64,000 nt of DNA, taken from GCA-2732755 sp965228265. Its GTDB lineage: Bacteria; Planctomycetota; Phycisphaerae; Phycisphaerales; UBA1924. Within the stretch, counting starts at the first letter, position 1. Each line of letters starts with the position of its first letter. Shown piece by piece: positions 1 to 9,300 of the stretch. The notes under the pieces are model-generated. The model was not told the DNA's origin. It did not search any database and saw only the letters and a list, made by a program, of their open reading frames with translations. The DNA lies in the NCBI GenBank assembly GCA_965228265.1, contig OZ245804.1, positions 1,612,001 to 1,676,000 on the forward strand, given 5' to 3'. A program made the position numbers and the translations under genes.

Positions 1-580
1 CGAGGTCGACGGCACACGCGAAACCGATAAGAACCTCTCGCGGTTCCTCGGCACCTACTCCTACGCCGAGGACGACGGCGAAGAAAGCGAGAACAAGGGC
101 CAGCTCCTCCTCGAGAACGACTTCAAGCTCGAAGACTCCGACTGGTTCTTCTTCGCACGCGGTCAGGCCGAGACCGACGAGTTCCAGGACTGGGACCAGC
201 GCCTCTCGATCTTCGCCGGTCCGGGCTACGTCTTCATCGACAACGACAAGACCAATCTGGTCGGCAAGGTCGGTGTCGGTGCCGTCCGTGAGTTCGGCGG
301 CGAAGACGACGACTGGCGCGCCGAGGCGATCATCTCCGCCAACGCTTCCCACCAGCTCACCGAGCGTCAGAAGCTGATCGGCGAAGTCGATATCTTCCCC
401 AGCCTCGAGGACATCCAGGACGTCCGCACCCGCGAGCGTCTGGTCTGGGAAGTGCTGGTCGACCCGGAGGTCAACATGTCCCTCCGCGCGGGTATCGAGC
501 ACCGCTACGACTCGAGCTCCTCGGGCGATACGAAGAAGAGCGACGTCGACTACTTCGTCATGCTGAGCTGGTCGTACTGA
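1..580 (+). CDS. DUF481 family outer-membrane protein, 3' part
   Basis: The open frame enters from the left edge (codons start at position 2) and ends with TGA at 578-580, so only the C-terminal ~192 residues are visible. The sequence alternates short aromatic/hydrophobic and charged stretches (DWFFFARGQAETDEF, LSIFAGPGYVFID, VGKVGVGAVREFGG, YFVMLSWSY), as in transmembrane beta strands, and ends in an aromatic residue, as outer-membrane beta-barrel proteins do. The pattern of strands and the 'gpGyvfidnd' segment match the DUF481/YdiY family, a salt-induced outer-membrane protein family of unknown role. A strong hairpin follows at 621-656. The start, signal peptide and upstream neighbours lie outside the window. 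Confidence 0.7.
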   Translation, partial: EVDGTRETDKNLSRFLGTYSYAEDDGEESENKGQLLLENDFKLEDSDWFFFARGQAETDEFQDWDQRLSIFAGPGYVFIDNDKTNLVGKVGVGAVREFGGEDDDWRAEAIISANASHQLTERQKLIGEVDIFPSLEDIQDVRTRERLVWEVLVDPEVNMSLRAGIEHRYDSSSSGDTKKSDVDYFVMLSWSY

Positions 581-614
581 TCAGTACCAGTTCTAAGTAG
601 CAACAGGTCGAAGC

Positions 615-656
615 AAAAAAACAGGGCCCGGCTGGGATCATCCAGCCGGGCCCTGT
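615..656 (-). terminator. Rho-independent terminator between convergent genes
   Basis: A 15-bp perfect stem (621-635 pairing with 642-656) with a 6-nt loop lies between the DUF481 gene and the leftward protease gene. A run of seven A on the + strand (615-621) becomes a U-run at the 3' side of the hairpin for leftward transcripts, so it is a good terminator for the protease gene. The rightward side lacks a T-run but may still use the hairpin. Confidence 0.85.
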
Positions 657-679
657 CTGTTGGTGATACACGGATCCGA

Positions 680-3600
680 TCAGAAGATCGTGGCCTGCTT
701 GGGGTACCGAACGAGCATCATCGCCCGTTCGTGGTTCGCCCACTCGTCCCAGCCGAGCGTCTCGAGCAGCTCGATCCGTTGCTCGTAAAGATCCTTCTCG
801 GGCTCGTCGCCGAGCTTGTCAGAGAGCATCGAAAGCGCCTTGCCGAAGCGCTCGTGCAGCATCTCGCGCTTCAGACGCAGATCGAAGTAGTCGTCGCTCT
901 CGACCGAGGTCCACACGGCAAGGTCATCGATCGCGTCCTCGAAGGCCTCGATGGAGTCGCTGTCCTCCGCTGTCGCCTCGTCGCCGAGCGTCTCGGCGAT
1001 CTGCGCGTAGGCCGCGATGATGGCTTCCTTCTGCTCCTTCATCTCGTCGGCGAGATCCTCGTCGTAGGAGTCGCTGTCCTTGTCGTGGTTCTTGCCGAAG
1101 TACGCGGCCACCTTGTCTTCGTCGATCTGCTCCAGCACCGCCTGCGCCGCCGCGAGGACGAAGTCGGCGTCACGCTCGAGCTTGACCGCACGCTCCATCT
1201 GCTTCACAAGCACAGGCAGGTGGTTCGGCTCCTCGGCGAGCACCTCGTTGGCGATGGCGTCGAACGCCTCGGCGTCCTCCTCGGTCATGAGGTCGGCAAG
1301 CCGCTTGACCTTCAGATCACGGATGTCCTCACGCAGCTTGTCCAGTGCTGCCGGCTCCTCCTCGTCGTCGTCGCTCTTGGCGGCTTCGACCTCGGGCTTG
1401 TCGCTCGGCTTGTCGATGACTGTCATCGCCACGGGCCAGCCGCCCGGACGCGATGAGCTGCCGGACAGCTCGGTATCGCCGCCAAGCGTGAATGAACCCG
1501 TGAGCAGATCACCCGGCTTGACGAAGTCGGGCAGGCTCTTGGTCTTGGGCGTGGCCACGTAGCAGGGCACCGAGCCGCCCGCCTCGATCTCGGGCGATCC
1601 GAAGTTGCCCCGGCCGGCCAATGCCGCGTCGGGTGTGGAAGCGAAACTCAGTCGCACCGCGCTGGGGAGCTCGAACCCAACGATCACCGGCGCCTCCTTG
1701 AGCCGATCAAGCTCGCCCGGATCGTCGTGGCGCACGTGCAGCTTGAGTGTGTAGTCGCCCTCATCGAGATCGACATCGACATCCTCGCCCGCATTCACCT
1801 CGACCAGTTCGCCGTCCTTGCCCGTAATGGTCCAGAGGAACGACTCGTACACCTCCCACGCGTGCGGCGCCAACGAGATGGACGGGTTGATGTTGGCCCC
1901 GAGATCCTTCGGCACGCTGATCTCGTACTCGACGATGATCTCGTGCATCTGCCGGTCGTCGCTCAAACGGTCACGCACCGAGTCGAGGGCCCGGACCGTC
2001 CAGTCCTTCGGGTTGAACGATCGGCGAAGGTGCGTCAGCGAACCCGAGGGGCTGGCGACCATGTCACGCAGCGGCGAGCGGATATCGAAGCGGTTCTCGA
2101 GCGTCGCGCCCTCGATGAAGAGCTGCGAGGGCTCCGGACGCAGTCCCCGGAAGCGCACCTCGAACTCGAACTCGCCCGTGCCGAGGCTGGACCAGTTCTG
2201 AGCCGCCGCCAGCTCAACGGTGCGTCCGCCGTCGAGCCTGAGCGAGTACCGCTCCTCATCCGAATCATCGAAGCGGACCCAGTTGGAGAACTTGTGCGTG
2301 TTGTTGGCGCGGTCGTCGAGCAGCTCGAGCGCCTGCACGACGAGCAGACGCGATGTGTCCTTGTCGAGTCTGCGGATGATCACGTCCATCCACGTCGCCC
2401 CCTCGGGCACCTCGAAGAACCACTTGTTCAGGTCGCCCGGCTTGGACTCCACGCGGTCTCGCCACGTGTAGTCGTTGTCCGCGTTCATCGGCTTGCCCTT
2501 GATCACGGTGATCGGGTAGCGGGCGATCGGGCCGCGTTCCGGGTGGTCCGCGTCGGACGCCAGGATCTCGGCGAAGTGCGCGCCCTCGGGCAGACCGGTC
2601 GGATCGACACGGATATCCGTTGTCTCACCACCGGCCGCGAGGTTGGCAAAGTCCGTCACCTCGACCCACGGCTCACTCGCCGAGAGCGTCAGACGCTTCT
2701 CGAAATCGACCTTCTTCCGACTCGGCGCATCCTCATGGAAGTTCACGCTGATCGAGATGCGCTGCTCGACGGGCTGGTTGTTCTCGTACGGCTCGCGCAG
2801 GTACAGGCCCCGCTCGCCGTCCGGCCCACGCATGGTGTAGAAGACGTCGCGATCATCGCCTTCTTCGTAGTTGACGAGGTGCTCGTAAGCGGAATCGACC
2901 TGGATCATGCCGCTGCCCTGCGCCCAGCGCGACTGGCCCGGCATGAGAACAGCGGTGTTCATGAGCGCCCGCTTGACGGAGTGGGGGGTGTACTCGGCGT
3001 CGTCCTGCTTGAGCTTGCTCAGGATGAGCGAGATACCGCCCGCGGTGTTGGGTGAGCTCATGGACGTGCCGTTCATGAGCTGATTCTTCTGGAGTGTCCA
3101 GTTGGGCACGGGCGCGATCGCGCCGCCCGGTGCGGTGACGTCGACACCAAGGTCCCCGTCGAGCGTTGGCCCGCGGCTCGACCAAGGGTACTGGAGCGGC
3201 CCGGTCTCGGTGTTGCGCAGCGCGTACTGGGCCTTCATCATCTCGGGCGAGATCGCAGCGCCGACACCGATCAGCGCCGTCGTCGAGCCGCCCGGTCCGC
3301 CCACGGTCGAGAACGCCGGCCCGTCATTGCCGGCCGAACTGACGAAGATCACGCCGTGCTTGTTGACGATCTCTGAGACAAGCTGCCCGTTGCGGTAGCG
3401 CGTGTCCGGGAAGGCGTCGGCTCCGCCGTAAGACATGTTGATGACATCCACGTTGTTCTCAAGGACCGCGGTGTATCCGCGCGTGGTGCCCGTGCCGACG
3501 GAGCTGGAACCCAGACGAGTGTCACCGATTTTCACCGCGACGATCTGCGCCCCCGGCGCCATGCCGTTGAGCTCTGGCTGATCGGGGAAGTTCGCCGCGA

Positions 3601-4537
3601 CGATGCCGGCCACGTGCGTGCCGTGGGCTCCGGCGTCTGCGACGATCGAGAGCACGTCGCCGTCGTTGTAGATGTTCAGCGCGTAATTCAGCAGATCGAC
3701 CTCGCCGAACGTCCCGAACTCGCGTTCGTCGCGGAAGTTGGTCAGCGTTTTCTCGTCGCCGAACTCGCCGTCACCATCGGTGTCGATCGCCGCGCGCCAG
3801 GTCGAGCCGTCGTTGAAGACAACGCAGTCGTAGATCGGGCCGGGGTCGTCGAAGCTGTCCTGAAGCGACTTGAGCTGGTCGATGCGTGCAACGAGATCCT
3901 CGCGCACCTTGAACTGTTCTTCGTCGGGGCTCGGGTGTTCCTTGTCAAAGGCCGCTAGCTCGCGGTGGAGCTTCTCGGTGAGCACGCGCTGGGCCTGGTC
4001 CCAGTCTTTGCGCCGCTCGCGCGCCATTCGGCTGTCGAGCCCGCGTGGGTAGAGCTCGCTTGCGGGCTTGAGGCCCACGCGGTACTCGCCCGAGGGGTTG
4101 TTCCAGTCCGGGCTCGGCGTGAGCGTGCGTCCTGAGAGTCCCTCGAAGGTGCCGTCCTCGGAGAGCTCAACAACCGTCGAGGTATCGACATCGCCCGAGC
4201 CGGTGCCGTCGACCACGTCGATGATCTTGGGCTTGCCGTCGGTGGTGACCTGAAGGCCCGGCGCCCCCGGATCGACGCCCGTGTCGAAGATGGCGACCAC
4301 CACGCCCCGCCCGTCGGCCTCGGGGTACTTGCTCAGGAAGCGATCAACGCCCGTCTCCTTCTTGGGCTGAAGCGCGTCCAGCGGCCCGCCGGTCGGCTGG
4401 TAGGGCATCGCCCGCTGGACGTTCGTGATGCTGCTCGAGGTTTCTGCCGGCGTGTGCGTCAGCGTCGGGGAAGAGCACCCCCCGGCGGCAAGGAGCAGCA
4501 AGACGGCAGCAAAACGGCTTGGGTTGGGCAGATCCAT
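680..4537 (-). CDS. Subtilisin-family (S8) serine protease lipoprotein, tripeptidyl-peptidase II type
   Basis: A 1285-residue secreted protease. A hydrophobic segment ending in AAGGCSS suggests a signal peptide II, with lipidation on the Cys. The S8 triad is visible: Asp in VVVAIFDTGVD (about residue 85), His in AHGTHVAGIVA (about 306) and Ser in GTSMSSPNTAGG (about 493). The ~200-residue insertion between Asp and His, and the long C-terminal region after the catalytic domain, are typical of tripeptidyl-peptidase II-like enzymes rather than compact subtilisins. The tail (about 1050-1285) is acidic and helical. Two in-frame ATGs exist: 4543 lies only 2 nt after AAGGA, while 4537 (MDLPNPS) has 8-nt spacing, so I chose 4537. 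It diverges from the marR-efflux operon. Likely role is cell-envelope peptide degradation (inference). Confidence 0.88.
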   Translation of the reverse strand: MDLPNPSRFAAVLLLLAAGGCSSPTLTHTPAETSSSITNVQRAMPYQPTGGPLDALQPKKETGVDRFLSKYPEADGRGVVVAIFDTGVDPGAPGLQVTTDGKPKIIDVVDGTGSGDVDTSTVVELSEDGTFEGLSGRTLTPSPDWNNPSGEYRVGLKPASELYPRGLDSRMARERRKDWDQAQRVLTEKLHRELAAFDKEHPSPDEEQFKVREDLVARIDQLKSLQDSFDDPGPIYDCVVFNDGSTWRAAIDTDGDGEFGDEKTLTNFRDEREFGTFGEVDLLNYALNIYNDGDVLSIVADAGAHGTHVAGIVAANFPDQPELNGMAPGAQIVAVKIGDTRLGSSSVGTGTTRGYTAVLENNVDVINMSYGGADAFPDTRYRNGQLVSEIVNKHGVIFVSSAGNDGPAFSTVGGPGGSTTALIGVGAAISPEMMKAQYALRNTETGPLQYPWSSRGPTLDGDLGVDVTAPGGAIAPVPNWTLQKNQLMNGTSMSSPNTAGGISLILSKLKQDDAEYTPHSVKRALMNTAVLMPGQSRWAQGSGMIQVDSAYEHLVNYEEGDDRDVFYTMRGPDGERGLYLREPYENNQPVEQRISISVNFHEDAPSRKKVDFEKRLTLSASEPWVEVTDFANLAAGGETTDIRVDPTGLPEGAHFAEILASDADHPERGPIARYPITVIKGKPMNADNDYTWRDRVESKPGDLNKWFFEVPEGATWMDVIIRRLDKDTSRLLVVQALELLDDRANNTHKFSNWVRFDDSDEERYSLRLDGGRTVELAAAQNWSSLGTGEFEFEVRFRGLRPEPSQLFIEGATLENRFDIRSPLRDMVASPSGSLTHLRRSFNPKDWTVRALDSVRDRLSDDRQMHEIIVEYEISVPKDLGANINPSISLAPHAWEVYESFLWTITGKDGELVEVNAGEDVDVDLDEGDYTLKLHVRHDDPGELDRLKEAPVIVGFELPSAVRLSFASTPDAALAGRGNFGSPEIEAGGSVPCYVATPKTKSLPDFVKPGDLLTGSFTLGGDTELSGSSSRPGGWPVAMTVIDKPSDKPEVEAAKSDDDEEEPAALDKLREDIRDLKVKRLADLMTEEDAEAFDAIANEVLAEEPNHLPVLVKQMERAVKLERDADFVLAAAQAVLEQIDEDKVAAYFGKNHDKDSDSYDEDLADEMKEQKEAIIAAYAQIAETLGDEATAEDSDSIEAFEDAIDDLAVWTSVESDDYFDLRLKREMLHERFGKALSMLSDKLGDEPEKDLYEQRIELLETLGWDEWANHERAMMLVRYPKQATIF

Positions 4538-4644
4538 ACACATATTCCTTCGTTGGTCGACGCGTCCGGGAATAGAGACGCTCGGCGGATGGTACCGGAC
4601 CTGAGCCCGTGTGCTGCGATCTCGTAAAGATGCGATTCAACCTG

Positions 4645-4672
4645 TTGACTTGTTCGGGATCGTGTCTAGGGT
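4645..4672 (+). promoter_or_regulatory. Sigma70-type promoter of the marR-efflux operon
   Basis: TTGACT (4645-4650), a 16-bp spacer and TAGGGT (4667-4672). The GTG start of marR follows 6 nt later, so the transcript probably begins at or within a base of the start codon (leaderless). No Shine-Dalgarno sequence could fit. Confidence 0.65.
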
Positions 4673-4678
4673 TCGCTT

Positions 4679-5185
4679 GTGAGTTCACCCTCCAACCAAG
4701 ATCACTCCTGTTCGGGCCGCGAAGCGTGCCTCGGTCGGCAGATCTACGTGCTCTTCCACTTGCTCATGCGTGAGTGCGACTGCATCGCCCAGGAAATCGG
4801 CCTGACGACCTCAAAGTGGCTCCTGCTCTGTGCGATCGGGGCCGAGGAGGGCGAGCCCACGATCGGGGCCCTGAGCGAGCGGTCGATGCTGAGTACCCAG
4901 GCCGTCAGCAGGATGGTCGCCCTGATGGAAACGCAAGGACTTGTCACTCGACATTCGAAACCGGGAAGCGGAAGATCGGTTTATGTAAGGTTGACAGACG
5001 AGGGTCGCGACACCCTTTCCCGCACCGACACGATCGCCTCGCGTGTGGAGGGCCGCCTGCTTGCGGGCCTGACGCAGGACGACATCGACCGCATCGGCAG
5101 GGACCTCGAGCAGCTGATCGACAACATGGCCGCCGACGACGAGGTCGACGGCTCGGAGCAAGCAAAGTGCGAAGCCTCATCCTGA
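4679..5185 (+). CDS. MarR-family transcriptional regulator
   Basis: A 168-residue winged-helix regulator. The family layout is clear: an N-terminal helix (QIYVLFHLLMRECDCIAQEI), a helix-turn-helix (IGALSERSMLSTQAVSRMVALMET), the wing (GLVTRHSKPGSGRSVYVRLTDEGR) and a C-terminal dimerisation helix. The start is a GTG at 4679, 6 nt after a TAGGGT -10 box, with no ribosome-binding site. It overlaps the next gene, an RND adaptor, by 19 nt. MarR proteins usually repress their own operon and release DNA on binding small aromatic ligands, so it most likely controls the efflux pump behind it (inference from context). The effector cannot be read from sequence. Confidence 0.9.
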   Translation: MSSPSNQDHSCSGREACLGRQIYVLFHLLMRECDCIAQEIGLTTSKWLLLCAIGAEEGEPTIGALSERSMLSTQAVSRMVALMETQGLVTRHSKPGSGRSVYVRLTDEGRDTLSRTDTIASRVEGRLLAGLTQDDIDRIGRDLEQLIDNMAADDEVDGSEQAKCEASS

Positions 5186-6342
5186 TTTGTGTTTCATTCA
5201 TGGCCGCCGTCGCGCAGGCGCAAATGCCGGCGAACGTCGTGATCGACGAAGCCCGTATGGAGACCGTCGAGCGGCTGCGCCGGGTCACGGGCGAGCTGCG
5301 AGCGCTCCAGCGCTCGCGTCTTGCCGCCCGCGAGGAGGGGCAGGTCCTCACACTCCTGGTCCGCGCAGGCGACGAGGTGGAGAAGGGACAGGTCATCGCA
5401 ACGCTCGACCCCGTGCTCGCCGAACTGACCGTCGCAAGCGCCGAGGCCAACCTCGACGCCCTCCGCGCTTCGGTCGCCGAGCAGCAGGCCGAGGTCGACC
5501 GCGCCCAGTTCGACTTCGACCGCATCGAGTCGCTCGTCGAGCGTTCGTCGGCCTCGAGCCAGGAATTCGAAGATGCCCGCGTGGATCTCGCTTCTTCCCA
5601 GGCCCGGTACCAGCGGGCCGTCGCCGACGTCACCGCCGCCGAGGCACGACTCGAACTCGACAAGCAACGCCTCAAGGACATGGTCATCCGCGCCCCCTTC
5701 AACGCGAAGGTCATCTCGACCCAGACCGACGTGGGCCAGTGGCTCAGCATCGGCGACGTAGTCTGCGAGCTCTACGCCGTCGACTCGATCGAGGCCTGGG
5801 TCGATGTGCCCGAGAGCGTGATCGAGCGGATGTCGAGTGTCGGCGATTCGGTCAGCGTGCAGATCCCCGCGCTCTCCGGCGAGATCCAGGGCACGATCAC
5901 GCAGATCGTCCCGGCCGTCGACCCCATGAGCCGACTCTTCCCGGTGCGCATCGCCGTGCCCAACGACCGCAACATCCTTCAGCCGGGCATGAGTGTCACC
6001 GCGATGATCCCGACGGGTGCCAAGCAGGAGATGCTCACGATCTCCAAGGACGCGATCCTCCGCGACGACGCGGGCGAGTTCGTCTACATGGCCGTGCCCA
6101 ACGAGCAGCAGCCCGACTCGCCCTTCAAGGAAATCGCCGTGCCCGTGCGGATCACGCGTCAGTTCGCGATCGGCGACCGCGTGGCGCTCATGCCGGGCGG
6201 CATGCCCCCCGGCGCACGCCTCATCGTCGAGGGTAACGAACGCATGTTCCCCACCCAGCCCATCGTCGACGTCAGCGCCACCGCACGCGAGAACCGCAAC
6301 CAGCAGGCCCAGTCTGCCGAGCAAGAGCAGCAGGGGAGCTAA
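5167..6342 (+). CDS. RND efflux periplasmic adaptor (membrane fusion protein, HlyD/AcrA type)
   Basis: A 391-residue adaptor joining an inner-membrane RND pump to an outer-membrane channel. I place the start at GTG 5167, giving a clean signal peptide (MRSLILICVSFMAAVAQAQ) and a GGAG site 8 nt upstream; longer readings of the frame run over marR. Features in order: first lipoyl half (LAAREEGQVLTLLVRAGDEV, about 50-75), a coiled-coil hairpin rich in E, A and R (about 90-165), second lipoyl half (MVIRAPFNAKVISTQTDVGQ), then beta-barrel and membrane-proximal domains (PVRIAVPNDRNILQPGMSVT). The stop lies 3 nt before the pump start. No partner outer-membrane TolC gene is seen in the window. Confidence 0.92.
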   Translation: MRSLILICVSFMAAVAQAQMPANVVIDEARMETVERLRRVTGELRALQRSRLAAREEGQVLTLLVRAGDEVEKGQVIATLDPVLAELTVASAEANLDALRASVAEQQAEVDRAQFDFDRIESLVERSSASSQEFEDARVDLASSQARYQRAVADVTAAEARLELDKQRLKDMVIRAPFNAKVISTQTDVGQWLSIGDVVCELYAVDSIEAWVDVPESVIERMSSVGDSVSVQIPALSGEIQGTITQIVPAVDPMSRLFPVRIAVPNDRNILQPGMSVTAMIPTGAKQEMLTISKDAILRDDAGEFVYMAVPNEQQPDSPFKEIAVPVRITRQFAIGDRVALMPGGMPPGARLIVEGNERMFPTQPIVDVSATARENRNQQAQSAEQEQQGS

Positions 6343-6345
6343 CGC

Positions 6346-9300
6346 ATGAACATCGTCGGACTCGCAACTCGCAGGCCGGTCGGCGTCACCGTCGCCGCGC
6401 TCCTGCTCGTCATGTTCGGGCTCATCAGCCTGACGGCGATCCCCATCCAGCTCACGCCCTCGATCGACTACCCCCAGATCACCGTCGACACCGCGTGGCC
6501 CGGCCGCTCGCCCGAGGAGATCGTCGACGAGATCACCAAGGAGCAGGAAGAGCAGCTCAAGAACATCGCCAACCTCAAGACGATGCGCTCGACCACCTCC
6601 GAGGGCACCTCGAGCATCATGCTCGAGTTCTACCTCGGCTCCGATATCACCCGGGCGCTGCAGGAAGTCTCCGACGCACTGCGCCAGGTGCCCGATTACC
6701 CGGACGAGGTCACCGAGCCCACGATCAAGGCAGCCGACGGCGCCGCCGAGAACGCGATCGCCTGGATCATCATCGACGTCGACCCGCAGTACAAGGACCA
6801 GCACGCCGACTTCGACATCACCACGCTCTTCGACCCGCTCGACAAGGAGGTCCGCCCCTACCTCGAGCGGATCGACGGCGTCGCCGAGGTCAACGTCTTC
6901 GGCGGGCGGGAACGCGAGGTCCGCGTGCTCGCCGACAACGAGGCGCTCGCGCTCCGCGGGCTCAACATCAGCGACCTGATCGAGGCGCTCCGCCGCGAGA
7001 ACGTCAACACCTCGGCCGGCACGATCAGCGAAAGCAAGCGCGATTACCGCGTCCGCGTCATCGGACAGTACGAATCTCCCGAGGAAGTCCTCGAGAGCGT
7101 CGTCGCCATCCGTGACGGCAAGCCCGTCTACGTCCGGGACGTCGCCACCGTGGACGTCGGGCACACCAAGCAGCGAGGGTTCGTCCGCTCGTTCGGCTAT
7201 CCCAGCATCGCCATCAACATCATCCGCCAGTCCGGCGCCAACGTGATGGACGTCATGGAAGAGGTCCGAGTGCGCCTGGACGACGTGCGCGCCGAGATCC
7301 TGCCCAACCTCGCCGGCGACGTCGGCCCGCACCTGCGCCTGCGTCAGGTCTACGACGAAACCACCTACATCGACTCCTCGATCGATCTCGTCGTCTCGAA
7401 CCTCTGGCTCGGCGGCGCCATCGCCGCGATCGTGCTGCTCATCTTCCTCCGCTCCTTCGTCATGACGGGCATCGTCGCCCTGGCGATCCCGATCTCGGTC
7501 ATCGGCACCTTCCTCGTGCTGCTCGCCTTCGGGCGCACGCTCAACGTCATCTCGCTCGCCGGCATCGCATTCGCCGTCGGCATGGTCGTCGACAACGCCA
7601 TCGTCGTGCTCGAGAACATCTACCGCCGATACCAGGGCGGCCTCTCGCCGATCAAGGCTGCCTACGAGGGCGGGCGCGAGGTCTGGGGAGCCGTGCTCGC
7701 CTCCACGCTCACCACCGCTGCCGTGTTCGTCCCGGTGCTCACGATCCAGGAAGAGGCTGGACAGCTCTTCCGCGACATCTCGATCGCGATCGTCGCCTCG
7801 GTCACGCTCTCGCTGATCGTCTCGATGACGGTCATCCCCGCCGCCTGCTCGCGCTGGCTCCGCCCGCGCCCCAAGAACCCCAGCAAGATCCGCCTTGTCT
7901 TCGAGCACCTGTTCGGCCTGAGTGATCTCTTCTCGAAGGTCAACAGACTCGGCGCGGGCCTCGTCCGCACGCTCAACAAAGGCGTGATGGGCTGGACCTT
8001 CAGGCCCGCGATCATCATCGTGATGACCGTTGTCAGTCTGGTCGCGGCTTCGCTGCTCGTCCCACCGATGGACTACCTCCCCGCGGGCAACCGCAACCTC
8101 GTCTTCGGCGGCCTGCTCATCCCGCCCGGTCTGAGCGTCGACGAAAAAATCGACTTCGCCGAGCGCATCGAGGCGAGAGTCAAGCCCTACCTCCTCGGTG
8201 AAGGCGACCCCTCGGCTCTCCAGCCCATCCCCGTCGCCATGGGCGAAAACAGCTTCGAGTACGAGCCCGTTCAGATCGAGAACTTCTTCATCGGTGCGTT
8301 CGGGGACATGATGTTCGCCGGCGGCACGAGCGTCGACGAACAGGTCGTCGTCCCCGTCGGACAGCTCCTCACCAACGCCATGAACGGACTTCCCGATACC
8401 TACGGCGGCGCGAGTCAGGCCTCCATCTTCGGTCGGGGTGTCGGCGGCGGCAACACCGTTGATATCGAGATCATGGGCCCAGATCTCGACCGCGTCGTGC
8501 AGGCCGCGCAGGCGGTCTTCATGGCCGCAGCGGGCAACGAGGAATACGGCTTCGGACGCGTCCGCGCCGAACCATCCAATTACAACATCGGGCAGCCCGA
8601 GTACAAAGTCGAACTCACCCGCGAAGCACGCGAGCTCGGCCTCCGCCCGCTCGACGTCGGCATCGCCGTGCGAGGACTCTTCGACGGCGCGTTCGTCGAC
8701 GACTACATCCTGAACGGCGAAGCCGTCGACATGGTCGTGCTCCCCTCGGGCGGTCAGCTCGAATACCTCGAGCAGATGGCCACCATCCCCGTCGCCACAC
8801 CCGCGGGCCCCGTCGTCCCCCTCGACACGCTCGTCACCGCCAAGGGCGGCCTGGCCCCGCAGTCGATCATGCGCATCCAGGAACTCGCCGCTGTGCGTCT
8901 GCTCATCACGCCGCCCCCGGGCCGAGCCGTGCAGGACGTCATGGCCCAGATCGAAAGCGAGTTTCTCGCCCCCGCCCGCGATGCCGGCCTCATCGACCGC
9001 ACCATGCGCGTCCGCCTCGAAGGCACCGCCGCCAAGCTCGATGAAGTCCAGACCGCGCTCTTCGGCAAGGGCGATGGCTCGGCCAGCTTTGGCGCCGCAT
9101 CCTCCGCGGCTCACTACCTCGCCTACGGCCTCATCGCCATCGGCTTCCTCGCCGCCGGCTACGGCTTCGTCCGCGCGATCGGATCAGGCAAGGCCGCTTT
9201 CGGCTACGGCGGATTCGGCGCACTGCTCATCCTCGGCGTCATCGGGTTCCTCATCTTCGGCGTCGCCGAGATGCCACAGCTCATGATGGCCAAGTTTGCA

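Noticed and set aside
5194..9114. Very long open frame on the minus strand opposite the RND adaptor and pump (1306 codons)
   Set aside because: It is a shadow: composition is dominated by repetitive Asp/Arg/Glu/Val, as expected from reading high-GC codons antisense, with no recognisable domain, and it lies exactly under two well-supported genes.
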